Shown: positions 24,674-33,059 of the stretch, piece by piece
Layout of the letters: every line of letters starts with the position of its first letter
Numbering within the stretch: position 1 is the first letter of the stretch
Origin: Pseudactinotalea suaedae
GTDB taxonomy: Bacteria > Actinomycetota > Actinomycetes > Actinomycetales > Beutenbergiaceae
Assembly (NCBI RefSeq): GCF_009733815.1
Contig: NZ_WNXY01000004.1
Location: 1-64,000, forward strand
Direction of reading: 5' to 3'
DNA length: 64,000 nucleotides
The notes under the pieces: generated by a model
What the model was told of the DNA's origin: nothing
Database searches by the model: none
What the model saw: only the letters and a program-made list of their open reading frames with translations
Made by a program: the position numbers and the translations under genes

Positions 24674-25555
24674 GTGGTGGTGCTCATCGATGCTGCGCGG
24701 TGGCCCGCGCACGGGACGGTGTTCGCCCACCTGGTCTCCGACACCTCGCTCGCAGAGCTGCACGCGTTCGCCGAGCGGGCCGGGATCGCGCCGCGGGCCT
24801 TCGACCGGGACCACTACGACGTGTCCGAGGCTCGCCGCGAGGACCTGATCGCCCTGGGGGCGGTGCCGGTGAGCGGGTCCGAGCTGATCCGGCGGCTGCG
24901 TGCCAGCGGGCTGCGGGTGACCTCGCGCGAGCGCCCCGCGCACGCGCGAGCGGTGCTGCAGCAACGATGGCCGGGCGCGCTCGCGGCGGCCGTGCCGTTG
25001 CGGGAGGAGCTGCTCGCGCGGTGGTCGGAGCCGCACCGGCACTACCACGACGTCACCCACCTCCTCGCGGTGCTCGACGCGCTCGACGCGGTGACCGACC
25101 CCGGGGAGGCGGCACCGCTCGTGGTGACGCTCGCGGCATGGTTCCACGACGCGGTCTACGACGGCGCCCCGGGCACCGACGAGGAGGCCTCGGCGCTGCT
25201 CGCGGAGACCGTGCTGGCCGGCCACCTGCCCGCGAGCGATGTCGCCGAGGTGGCCCGGCTGGTCCGGGTGACGACGGATCACCGGCCGGAGCCGGGCGAT
25301 CGCCACGGAGCGCTGCTGTGCGACGCCGACCTGGCGGTGCTCGGTGCCGAGCCGGCCCGCTACGACCGGTACGTCGCTGCGGTGCGGCTGGACTACGCGC
25401 ACGTGAGCGACGCCGACTGGCGCTCCGGGCGCGCCGCGGTGCTGCGGCAGCTGCTCGCGCTCGACCCGCTGTACCGGACCGAGCGCGGCCGCCACCTGTG
25501 GCAGGAGCGCGCCGGGGCGAACCTGCGCCGCGAGCTCCAGACGCTCACCGGCTGA
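24674..25555 (+). CDS. DUF4031 - HD phosphohydrolase fusion protein
   Basis: A 293-residue two-domain protein. Residues 1-80 are a DUF4031 domain (VVLIDAARWPAHGTVFAHLV; RAFDRDHYDVSEARRE), of unknown function. Residues about 95-293 are an HD-type phosphohydrolase with HYHDVTHL, the intact His158-Asp159 pair in AAWFHDAVYDG, GTDEEASA, TTDHRP and LCDADLAVLG. It probably hydrolyses a small phosphorylated metabolite or nucleotide with a divalent metal. The GTG start has TAGCCT six bases upstream. It is paralogous to the protein at 23199, which kept the fold but lost the Asp. Confidence 0.85.
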   Translation: MVVLIDAARWPAHGTVFAHLVSDTSLAELHAFAERAGIAPRAFDRDHYDVSEARREDLIALGAVPVSGSELIRRLRASGLRVTSRERPAHARAVLQQRWPGALAAAVPLREELLARWSEPHRHYHDVTHLLAVLDALDAVTDPGEAAPLVVTLAAWFHDAVYDGAPGTDEEASALLAETVLAGHLPASDVAEVARLVRVTTDHRPEPGDRHGALLCDADLAVLGAEPARYDRYVAAVRLDYAHVSDADWRSGRAAVLRQLLALDPLYRTERGRHLWQERAGANLRRELQTLTG

Positions 25556-25761
25556 CCGGGAGGGCCAGCACAGCGATCGCCCCCTCGCGGTCGACCAGAC
25601 CAGACGGGGCGGCATGACCGGGTTCGGGACTCCCGGGGCGCGAGCGTGCCCACCAACCCGTGCACCCGGTCGGTGGCGACCCGTGCGGCCAGCACGCCCG
25701 CCGGGCTCCATCGACGACCCCTGCCGCAGCACCCCACCCTGACGTACAAGGAGGCATCACC

Positions 25762-26445
25762 ATGTCCGAACCCGTGCGAGCAGCGAGCACGCTCGAGGAT
25801 CACGCCCGGTCCGAACCAGCCGGAGACCTGGCCGCGCGGCTGGCCCGGGAGACCCGGACCTTCTCCGAGGAAGCGGGGATCGACCTGCGCGACACCCCGG
25901 CACCGCTGTTCCGCCTGCTGGTGCTCGCCTCCCTGCTGGCCGCTCCGGTGCAGCACACCACCGCGATCCGGGCCTCGGCCGCGCTTCGGCCGCTGACGCG
26001 CACCGCGGCGACGCTCGCCGCAGCCGAGCCCGACGACGTGGCGCGAGCGATGACGCTCGCCGGCTACTGGCGGTTCCACCACACGAAGGCGACGCTGCTG
26101 GTGCGCGCCGGAGAGCACGTCGTCGAGCGCTGCTCGGGTGACCTACGCCGGCTCTACCGCGACGCCGACTCCCCCACCGGTCTGCACCGCGAGCTGCGGC
26201 GGATCCCCGGTGTGGGTACGCACGCAGCGCACATCGTGCTGCGCGAGGCGCAGGCGGTGTGGCCGGACGTCGCTCCCTACCTGGACGATCGCGTGCTCGA
26301 CGGCGCCAAGCAGCTGGGCCTGCCCGAACAGCCCGACGAGCTCGCCGGTCTTGTCGACCCCCACGACCTGCCTCGGCTGGCGGCCGCCTGCGTCCGGACG
26401 ACCCTGCGCCCAGTCGGCACGAGCAGGGCACCAGCGGGTTCCTGA
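25762..26445 (+). CDS. HhH-GPD fold protein, endonuclease III-like without catalytic lysine
   Basis: A 227-residue protein with the DNA-glycosylase helix-hairpin-helix fold: FRLLVLASLLAAPVQHTTAI corresponds to the first helices, and the hairpin is IPGVGTHAAH at residues 148-157, followed by YLDDRVLDGAK. In endonuclease III the hairpin carries the catalytic Lys (GVGRKTA); here Thr-His takes that place, while an Asp is present in the later position (Asp175/176). The Fe-S cluster cysteines are absent. It may be a monofunctional glycosylase or a DNA-binding relic. AAGGAGG at 25748-25754 with seven-base spacing strongly supports ATG 25762. The preceding 206 bases hold no gene. Confidence 0.75.
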   Translation: MSEPVRAASTLEDHARSEPAGDLAARLARETRTFSEEAGIDLRDTPAPLFRLLVLASLLAAPVQHTTAIRASAALRPLTRTAATLAAAEPDDVARAMTLAGYWRFHHTKATLLVRAGEHVVERCSGDLRRLYRDADSPTGLHRELRRIPGVGTHAAHIVLREAQAVWPDVAPYLDDRVLDGAKQLGLPEQPDELAGLVDPHDLPRLAAACVRTTLRPVGTSRAPAGS

Positions 26446-26498
26446 TCCAGCCGTTCGCTCTCAGCGAACAGGACTAGCACATCCGTTCGTTACAGGTG

Positions 26499-26504
26499 TA
26501 GTGT
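26499..26504 (+). promoter_or_regulatory. -10 box for DUF222/HNH gene
   Basis: TAGTGT is followed by six bases (TTGTTC) and ATG 26511, the leaderless spacing seen elsewhere in the window. Confidence 0.4.
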
Positions 26505-26510
26505 TTGTTC

Positions 26511-27968
26511 ATGGAGGACGCGGCGCAGCTCAGCACTCTGGCGGGCCTGCTCAGGCAGGCGGACCAGGCGCTGTCGGCGGCCGCCGCACAGAAGGACTCG
26601 ATGGCGTCACTGCCCGATGAGGGGTTGCTGGAGGTTGCCGAGCTGGCCGCCAGATTGCAGCGACTCACCGATGCGCTGATGGTGCAGGTGGTGCACCACG
26701 TCGAGCGGCAGTGCCTCCAGGCCGATCCGGCACGGTCGCTGGCCGCGCGCTTCGGCCTGCGGGACAGCACCATGCTCCTGATGGTGCTCACCGGAGCGGG
26801 ACGCCACACGCTCGCCAAGTACCGGCGGATCGCTGCGGCGACGACAGCGCGGGATGGCGGGTCGACAGGAGCGCTGCCGCCCCTGATGCCGCAGCTGGCG
26901 AGCGCGCTCCGGGCCGGCGCGATCGGGCTCGACCAGGCACTCGTGGTCCGGGACACCCTGAACCAGGTCGGCGGCCGAGCGCACCCGGACGCGCTCGAGG
27001 CCGCCGAGGTGGCTCTCGTCGCCGCCGCGACCGGCTCCCCCGACCCGTCGCTCGAGGAGGCAGACGATCCCGACCGCGAGGAGGACCACGCGGTCTGCCG
27101 CCTGCCGTTGGCACCAGAGCTGTTGGCGGTGCAGGCCCGCGCCTGGCGGGACGCTATCGATCCCGATGGTCCCGAGCCCTCGTACGAGCAGCAGCGGGCG
27201 CGGCGTTCCTTCACGCTCGGACAACGAGCCGACGGCATGTGGGTGGGCAAGCTGCTGCTGCCGGCGGACCAGGGCGCAGCCCTGCGGCTGGCGCTCGACG
27301 CGCACAACGCGCCCCGGAGCAAGGTCCGGCACGAGACCGATCAGACCCAGCCGCCGATAGCGAGCAATGCCGGCGGGCAGATCGGCAGCAGCGACGACCG
27401 CAGCAGCGCGCAGCGGCAGGCGGACACCCTGGTAGGCCTGGTCACACGAGCGGCCGAGCTCGCCGAGGCACCGCGCATCGGCGGAGACGCACCCACCCTG
27501 GTTGTCACGATCACTGCCGACCAGCTGACGGAGCACGCCGCCACCGGCGGCGGGATCGCCCACCTGCAGCACAGCGGCGACGCCCTCCCGGCACACGTCG
27601 CCGCCCGCATCATCTGCGACGGGCTGATTCAGACATGCGTGCTGGACGAGGCAGGACTGCCGCTGAAGCTGGGACGCGCCAGACGCTCCCACACCCGACA
27701 TCAGCGGCGCGCGATCCTGACCAGCTACCCCGGCGGCTGTCAGAACCCGGGCTGCGAGGCACCACCGGGATTCACCGAGATCCACCACCCGATCTGGTGG
27801 AGCGACGACGGCGCCACCGATACCGACAACGGCATCCCGCTGTGCCAGCACTGCCACGGCGAGGTCCATGCGGGCAGGCTGGTCTGCTTCCGCGAACCGA
27901 GCGGCCGCTGGGCCGTGGCGCCCCGCCTGTCGCTGCAGCCACGGGGGCGGCTGCGCCTCGCGGCCTGA
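26511..27968 (+). CDS. DUF222 domain HNH endonuclease-like protein
   Basis: A 485-residue member of the actinobacterial 13E12/DUF222 family. The N-terminal DUF222 region is helical (RLQRLTDALMVQVVHHVERQ), and the C-terminus is an HNH nuclease domain: CQNPGC, then TEIHHPIWWSDDGATDTDN and IPLCQHCHGEVHAG, supplying the zinc cysteines and the catalytic His-Asn-His. These proteins occur in many copies in actinobacterial genomes and their role is unresolved (mobile or defence function has been proposed). No intron, intein or repeat is visible around it. TTG 26505 is an alternative start. Confidence 0.85.
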   Translation: MEDAAQLSTLAGLLRQADQALSAAAAQKDSMASLPDEGLLEVAELAARLQRLTDALMVQVVHHVERQCLQADPARSLAARFGLRDSTMLLMVLTGAGRHTLAKYRRIAAATTARDGGSTGALPPLMPQLASALRAGAIGLDQALVVRDTLNQVGGRAHPDALEAAEVALVAAATGSPDPSLEEADDPDREEDHAVCRLPLAPELLAVQARAWRDAIDPDGPEPSYEQQRARRSFTLGQRADGMWVGKLLLPADQGAALRLALDAHNAPRSKVRHETDQTQPPIASNAGGQIGSSDDRSSAQRQADTLVGLVTRAAELAEAPRIGGDAPTLVVTITADQLTEHAATGGGIAHLQHSGDALPAHVAARIICDGLIQTCVLDEAGLPLKLGRARRSHTRHQRRAILTSYPGGCQNPGCEAPPGFTEIHHPIWWSDDGATDTDNGIPLCQHCHGEVHAGRLVCFREPSGRWAVAPRLSLQPRGRLRLAA

Positions 27969-27973
27969 GACGG

Positions 27974-28567
27974 TCAGCGCAGGCTCCGCACCCAGTCGAC
28001 GACCGCATCGGCAGCGCCGTCCGGCGTCAGGGCGGCCGTGTCGACCACAGCATCGACGTTCTCCCGCAACCATCGGCCGAACCCGACCTGCTCCTCGATG
28101 TCGCGAGCACGCCACGCCGGCCGCGACTGGATCCGCCGCCGGCGCTCGTCGTCGGGGCAGTCCAGCACGAGCGTGTGGATCTCGCCGATCCAGGCACGCC
28201 CGGGAAGGTCGTCGAGCTGCCGCGGGAAGAACGGTCCCAGCAGCAGCGGGTCGACGCCGTTCTGGGTGACCCCGTGGGCCACATGCAGCCAGAGGTCGCG
28301 AAACGTCGCCCAGTCGACCTGGCCATCGGGTGCGGATCGTGCCAGCGGATCGATGAGCCAGTCGACGTCGAAGACCGCGCACTCGCCGACGAGCCGCTGC
28401 AGCAGCAGCGGGAGCAGCGTCGTCTTGCCGCCGCCCGAGGCACCCGTGACGAGGAACAGCGGACCCGTCCGTGAGGCGGGTGCCACCGCCGCGCACCTTG
28501 GGCACGCCGCAGCCTCGCCCCGTGGCGTCATCGAGCGTTGCTCCTCACAGGTCTGGCAGTAGTGCAT
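27974..28567 (-). CDS. Zinc-ribbon P-loop nucleoside/metabolite kinase
   Basis: A 197-residue protein with an N-terminal zinc ribbon (Cys pairs at CQTCEEQ and CPRCAAV, residues 4-25) fused to a P-loop domain. Walker A is GASGGGKTT near residues 42-50, an Asp-rich strand follows (VFDVDWLIDPL), and LVLDCPDDERRRRI carries the lid arginines. It resembles small ATP-dependent kinases of the AAA_18/adenylate-kinase type; the acceptor is unknown. GGAGGAGG precedes the ATG. It is convergent with the DUF222 gene (5 bp apart) and divergent from the MFS gene. Confidence 0.8.
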   Translation of the reverse strand: MHYCQTCEEQRSMTPRGEAAACPRCAAVAPASRTGPLFLVTGASGGGKTTLLPLLLQRLVGECAVFDVDWLIDPLARSAPDGQVDWATFRDLWLHVAHGVTQNGVDPLLLGPFFPRQLDDLPGRAWIGEIHTLVLDCPDDERRRRIQSRPAWRARDIEEQVGFGRWLRENVDAVVDTAALTPDGAADAVVDWVRSLR

Positions 28568-28641
28568 GAGCGGATCCTCCTCCAGGGGTCAACGACAAAG
28601 GGACGCGTCGGCCAGACCTGAGGCGCACTCATCGATCGCTC

Positions 28642-28690
28642 TTGTCGAACACCGATGTACGGGTTACATTACTCGGACATTGGTGTTCGA
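28642..28690 (+). promoter_or_regulatory. MFS promoter clamped by a 14-bp inverted repeat operator
   Basis: TTGTCG (28642-28647) and TACATT (28665-28670), 17 bp apart, form a good -35/-10 pair. An inverted repeat surrounds the core: TCGAACACCGATGT at 28645-28658 and ACATTGGTGTTCGA at 28677-28690, complementary at 13 of 14 positions. The left arm covers the -35 to spacer region and the right arm covers the transcription start. This is the layout of a TetR/MarR-type repressor operator, but no regulator gene adjoins. Confidence 0.6.
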
Positions 28691-28710
28691 GATAGGACGA
28701 GGTGGTTGAC

Positions 28711-30099
28711 ATGGATGTCTCCGACCGCGCTGCCACGGGGTCGGCCGACGTGGCCGATCCCCGTCGCTGGCGCACGTTGGCGCTGCTGGGCGTGGCGCAG
28801 CTGATGCTGATCGTCGACGTCACGGTGGTGGCGATCGCGCTTCCGCAGATGCAGGCGGACCTGGGGCTCGACCGAGCGGCCGTCGCCTGGGTGGCGAGCA
28901 GCTACGCACTGGTGTTCGGCGGGTTGATGCTCCTGGGCGGCAAGACCGCCGACATCCTCGGTCCCCGAGGCGTGGTGCTGACCGGCCTCGGTGTGTTCAT
29001 GGCGGCGTCCCTGCTGGCGGGGCTCTCGAGCACCGGAGAGCTCCTGCTGCTCGCACGAGTCCTGCAGGGTGTGGGCGCGGCGGCGCTGTCGCCCGCTGCG
29101 CTGTCCGTGATCGCCCGGACCTTCGCCGGCGCCGAGCTCGCGAAGGCGCTGGGTGTGTGGTCGGCGCTCGGCGGTGCGGGCGCCGCGCTCGGGGTGCTCC
29201 TGGGTGGCGTGCTGACAGCCGGCCCGGGCTGGGCTTGGGTCTTCTTCATCAACCTCCCGGTGGGCCTCGTCCTGCTGATCGGGTTGCTGCGCTCGGTCCG
29301 GCCGCTGCCGGGCTCGGGTGGTCGCGTCGACGTCCTCGGCGCCGCGCTGGCGACGTTCGCGACCGGCGCCGTCGTGTACGGGTTGGTGACGGCGGGCGAC
29401 GACGGCTGGCTCGGGGGCCGCACCGTGATCGCCGTCCTGGTCGGGGTGGTGGGCTACGCCCTGTTCGCGTGGCGGATCCGAGTCGCTGCGGCGCCGCTGA
29501 TCGACCGGACCCTGCTGGGACGGGGCGCGGTGCTGCGCGGGCTCGGCCTGATCTTCGTGGCGACGGCGCTGATGATCTCGGTCTTCTTCCTCGGCTCGTT
29601 CGCACTGCAGCACCTGCACGGGTTCACCGCGCTCGAGACGGGGCTGTCATTCCTGCCGGTCGCTCTCGGAACGATCCTCGGCTCGAGCCTCGCGGGTCGG
29701 GTCATCCCCCGCTGGGGCGTCCGTGCGGTCTCGGCGCTCGGGCTGCTGATCGCCGCCGCCGGGCTCGCGGCTGCGGCGGCGATCTTCTCGATGACCGTGC
29801 TGATCGTCGCCACCAGCGTGGCCGGTCTCGGCATCGGAGCAGCCTTCGTGGCCGCCGCGGGCAGCATGTTCTCGGTGGTGCAGCCCCACGAGGCCGGCGT
29901 GGCCTCCGGCGCCCTCAGCACGTTCCACGAGTTCGGTGCGGCCGCCGGCGTGTCAGCGGTGTCCAGCGTGGCGGCAGCGGCGCTGCTCGCACCGAGCTTC
30001 GCCGCGTTCGCCCCCGGCTACTGGTTCGCCGCCGCCGTCGCGGTCGTGGCGTGCCTGGCGTCCTGGGTCTGGAAGAGCCGACCGCAGCACATGTCCTGA
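28711..30099 (+). CDS. MFS drug exporter, DHA2 (EmrB/QacA) type
   Basis: A 462-residue membrane protein with about 14 hydrophobic segments, first at residues 25-47. Family motifs are the motif-C/D region LMLIVDVTVVAIALPQMQ (residues about 28-45), WVASSYALVFGGLMLLGGKTAD (split), and LLLARVLQGVGAAALSPAAL. Proton-driven export of drugs or toxic metabolites is the expected role. ATG 28711 is preferred to GTG 28702 because GAGG at 28699-28702 is correctly spaced. Its promoter carries a 14-bp inverted repeat, so it is likely induced by its substrate through an unlinked repressor. The next gene (RibD-like) follows after 30 bp. Confidence 0.9.
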   Translation: MDVSDRAATGSADVADPRRWRTLALLGVAQLMLIVDVTVVAIALPQMQADLGLDRAAVAWVASSYALVFGGLMLLGGKTADILGPRGVVLTGLGVFMAASLLAGLSSTGELLLLARVLQGVGAAALSPAALSVIARTFAGAELAKALGVWSALGGAGAALGVLLGGVLTAGPGWAWVFFINLPVGLVLLIGLLRSVRPLPGSGGRVDVLGAALATFATGAVVYGLVTAGDDGWLGGRTVIAVLVGVVGYALFAWRIRVAAAPLIDRTLLGRGAVLRGLGLIFVATALMISVFFLGSFALQHLHGFTALETGLSFLPVALGTILGSSLAGRVIPRWGVRAVSALGLLIAAAGLAAAAAIFSMTVLIVATSVAGLGIGAAFVAAAGSMFSVVQPHEAGVASGALSTFHEFGAAAGVSAVSSVAAAALLAPSFAAFAPGYWFAAAVAVVACLASWVWKSRPQHMS

Positions 30100-30129
30100 C
30101 GCATTCACCACCCGAGCGAAGGAACTGGA

Positions 30130-30696
30130 ATGGGAACCATCGTCTGTCAGACGTTCGTCAGCCTCGACGGCGTGATCAACCACATGGAGCGCTGGCACTT
30201 CGGCTACATCGACGCCGAGTCCGACGCCATCGCCCTCGAGCAGCTCCGTGGCTGCGACGCCCTCCTGATGGGGAGGCGGACCTACGAGGTCTATGCCGGA
30301 GCCTGGCCCGGCCGGGAGGGCGACTACCCCGACCTGATCAACGCCCTCCCCAAGTACGTCGTCTCGAGCACCCTGTCCGACGCCGCGTGGAACAACACCA
30401 CGGTCCTCGACACCGAGCCGATCGCCGCCATCCGCCGACTCAAGGAGCAGGAGGATCGGCAGATCCTCATGCACGGCTATGGTCCGCTCGCGAAGACGCT
30501 GCTTGCTGAAGACCTGCTCGACGAGCTCCACCTCTGGGTGCATCCCGTGCTCGCCGGGGTCGGCACCGGCGACGACCTGGTGCTGCAACCCGGCCTCACC
30601 AAGGAGCTGCGACTGACCGGCACGAGGACGCTCGCCTCCGGCGTGGCGATCCTCACCTTCGACACCTCCGCGGGCCGACCGGACGCGACGTCGTGA
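30130..30696 (+). CDS. Dihydrofolate reductase-like (RibD C-terminal) protein
   Basis: A 188-residue single-domain protein of the RibD_C/DHFR-like family: TFVSLDGVINHMERWHFGY, LLMGRRTYEVYAGAWPGREG, KYVVSSTL, and DELHLWVHPVLAG. The family binds NADPH; most stand-alone members are uncharacterised reductases rather than true DHFR. AAGGAACTGGA precedes the ATG. It lies 30 bp after the MFS exporter and overlaps the next, damaged gene by four bases (GTGA), so all three belonged to one operon under the inverted-repeat promoter. Confidence 0.87.
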   Translation: MGTIVCQTFVSLDGVINHMERWHFGYIDAESDAIALEQLRGCDALLMGRRTYEVYAGAWPGREGDYPDLINALPKYVVSSTLSDAAWNNTTVLDTEPIAAIRRLKEQEDRQILMHGYGPLAKTLLAEDLLDELHLWVHPVLAGVGTGDDLVLQPGLTKELRLTGTRTLASGVAILTFDTSAGRPDATS

Positions 30697-31150
30697 CCGA
30701 CGACGCCGGCATCGACCTGACCGCTCTGATCAAGCCGATCCGGTTGCCGCCCGGCTTCGACGCCCCGACCGAGCTTCGACACCTCGACCTGCGAGCACGA
30801 GCGATCAGCCGCGCCGACCTGGAGGCCGATGTCGCCGGCATCAACGCCAGCCTCGACCTCATCCGCAGCACCCGAGGCGGCGGCTGGCCCACCGAACCGG
30901 CGACCGCCGCGGGCAACGAGGTCGACCTGGTCTGGCACGAGTGCGAGTTCCGCGACGGGAAGTCCTTCACCTACGCCGTCTACCTGGACACCGGTGAGTA
31001 CCTCGGATGTTGCTACCTCTACCCCGTCGGATCTCGGACGCCCACCTCGCCGGCCACTACCGAACGCTCTACGAGGCGCTCCAGCGCTGGGTGCGCGACC
31101 CCTTCCCCTTCACCCGCGCGCACTGCTCCAACGTCGAGATCCCCGACTGA
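30693..31150 (+). pseudogene. Broken acetyltransferase-like gene (internal deletion and frameshift)
   Basis: The first frame encodes about 113 residues (from VTDDAGIDLTALIKPIRLP to GCCYLYPVGS) resembling GNAT-like proteins with the pattern WHECEFRDGKSFTYAVYLD. At about 31030-31037 the homologous reading passes to another frame, where DAHLAGHYRTLYEALQRWV and PFPFTRAHCSNVEIPD follow and end in TGA at 31148. I recall relatives having roughly 15-20 further residues between these two halves (with a VSWWV-like stretch), so the lesion looks like a small internal deletion that also shifts frame. In the first frame, translation would run on antisense through groEL, which is not a real product. A sequencing error cannot be fully excluded, but it would not explain the missing residues. 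Confidence 0.65.
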
Positions 31151-31167
31151 AACCCGCCTCGGGCACG

Positions 31168-31202
31168 ACGACGCCCCCGGAGAAGATCTCCGGGGGCGTC
31201 GT
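31168..31202. terminator. Strong bidirectional terminator hairpin
   Basis: A perfect 16-bp stem pairs 31168-31183 (ACGACGCCCCCGGAGA) with 31187-31202 around a three-base loop. It lies 24 bp past the groEL stop on the minus strand and 17 bp past the broken acetyltransferase gene on the plus strand. There is no long T-run, but such G+C-rich stems commonly terminate transcription in actinobacteria. It should separate the two convergent units. Confidence 0.8.
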
Positions 31203-31226
31203 GGGTGTTGCGTCAGACGGTCAGGC

Positions 31227-32933
<1,707 letters not shown>

Positions 32934-32998
32934 TCACGTCCCGTCTCGCCCAAGCGCCTCGCTCGGCTACCCGCGTTCCACCCCGGGGTGGTCATGAG

Positions 32999-33025
32999 TT
33001 ATCACTCTCACCCCGAGAGTGCTAA
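32999..33025. promoter_or_regulatory. CIRCE element 1 with overlapping groEL promoter
   Basis: TTATCACTC - 9 bp - GAGTGCTAA differs from the CIRCE consensus TTAGCACTC-N9-GAGTGCTAA at one position. On the minus strand TTAGCA and ATAACT inside it are 17 bp apart and could be the -35 and -10 boxes of groEL, so HrcA binding would block the polymerase directly. The element is seen; the promoter assignment is inferred. Confidence 0.88.
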
Positions 33026-33032
33026 TGCCATG

Positions 33033-33059
33033 TTGGCACTCTCACGGGGAGAGTGCAAG
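33033..33059. promoter_or_regulatory. CIRCE element 2 (overlaps end of neighbouring oxidoreductase gene)
   Basis: TTGGCACTC - 9 bp - GAGTGCAAG is a second HrcA-type site, 7 bp from the first. Its inner half lies within the last codons of the upstream oxidoreductase gene, whose stop is at 33042-33044. Two tandem sites suggest tight or cooperative repression of groEL. Confidence 0.8.

Noticed and set aside
26511-27968. Homing endonuclease or mobile element around the HNH gene
   Set aside because: No intron, intein, flanking repeat or integrase is visible; DUF222-HNH genes occur as ordinary chromosomal genes in actinobacteria.
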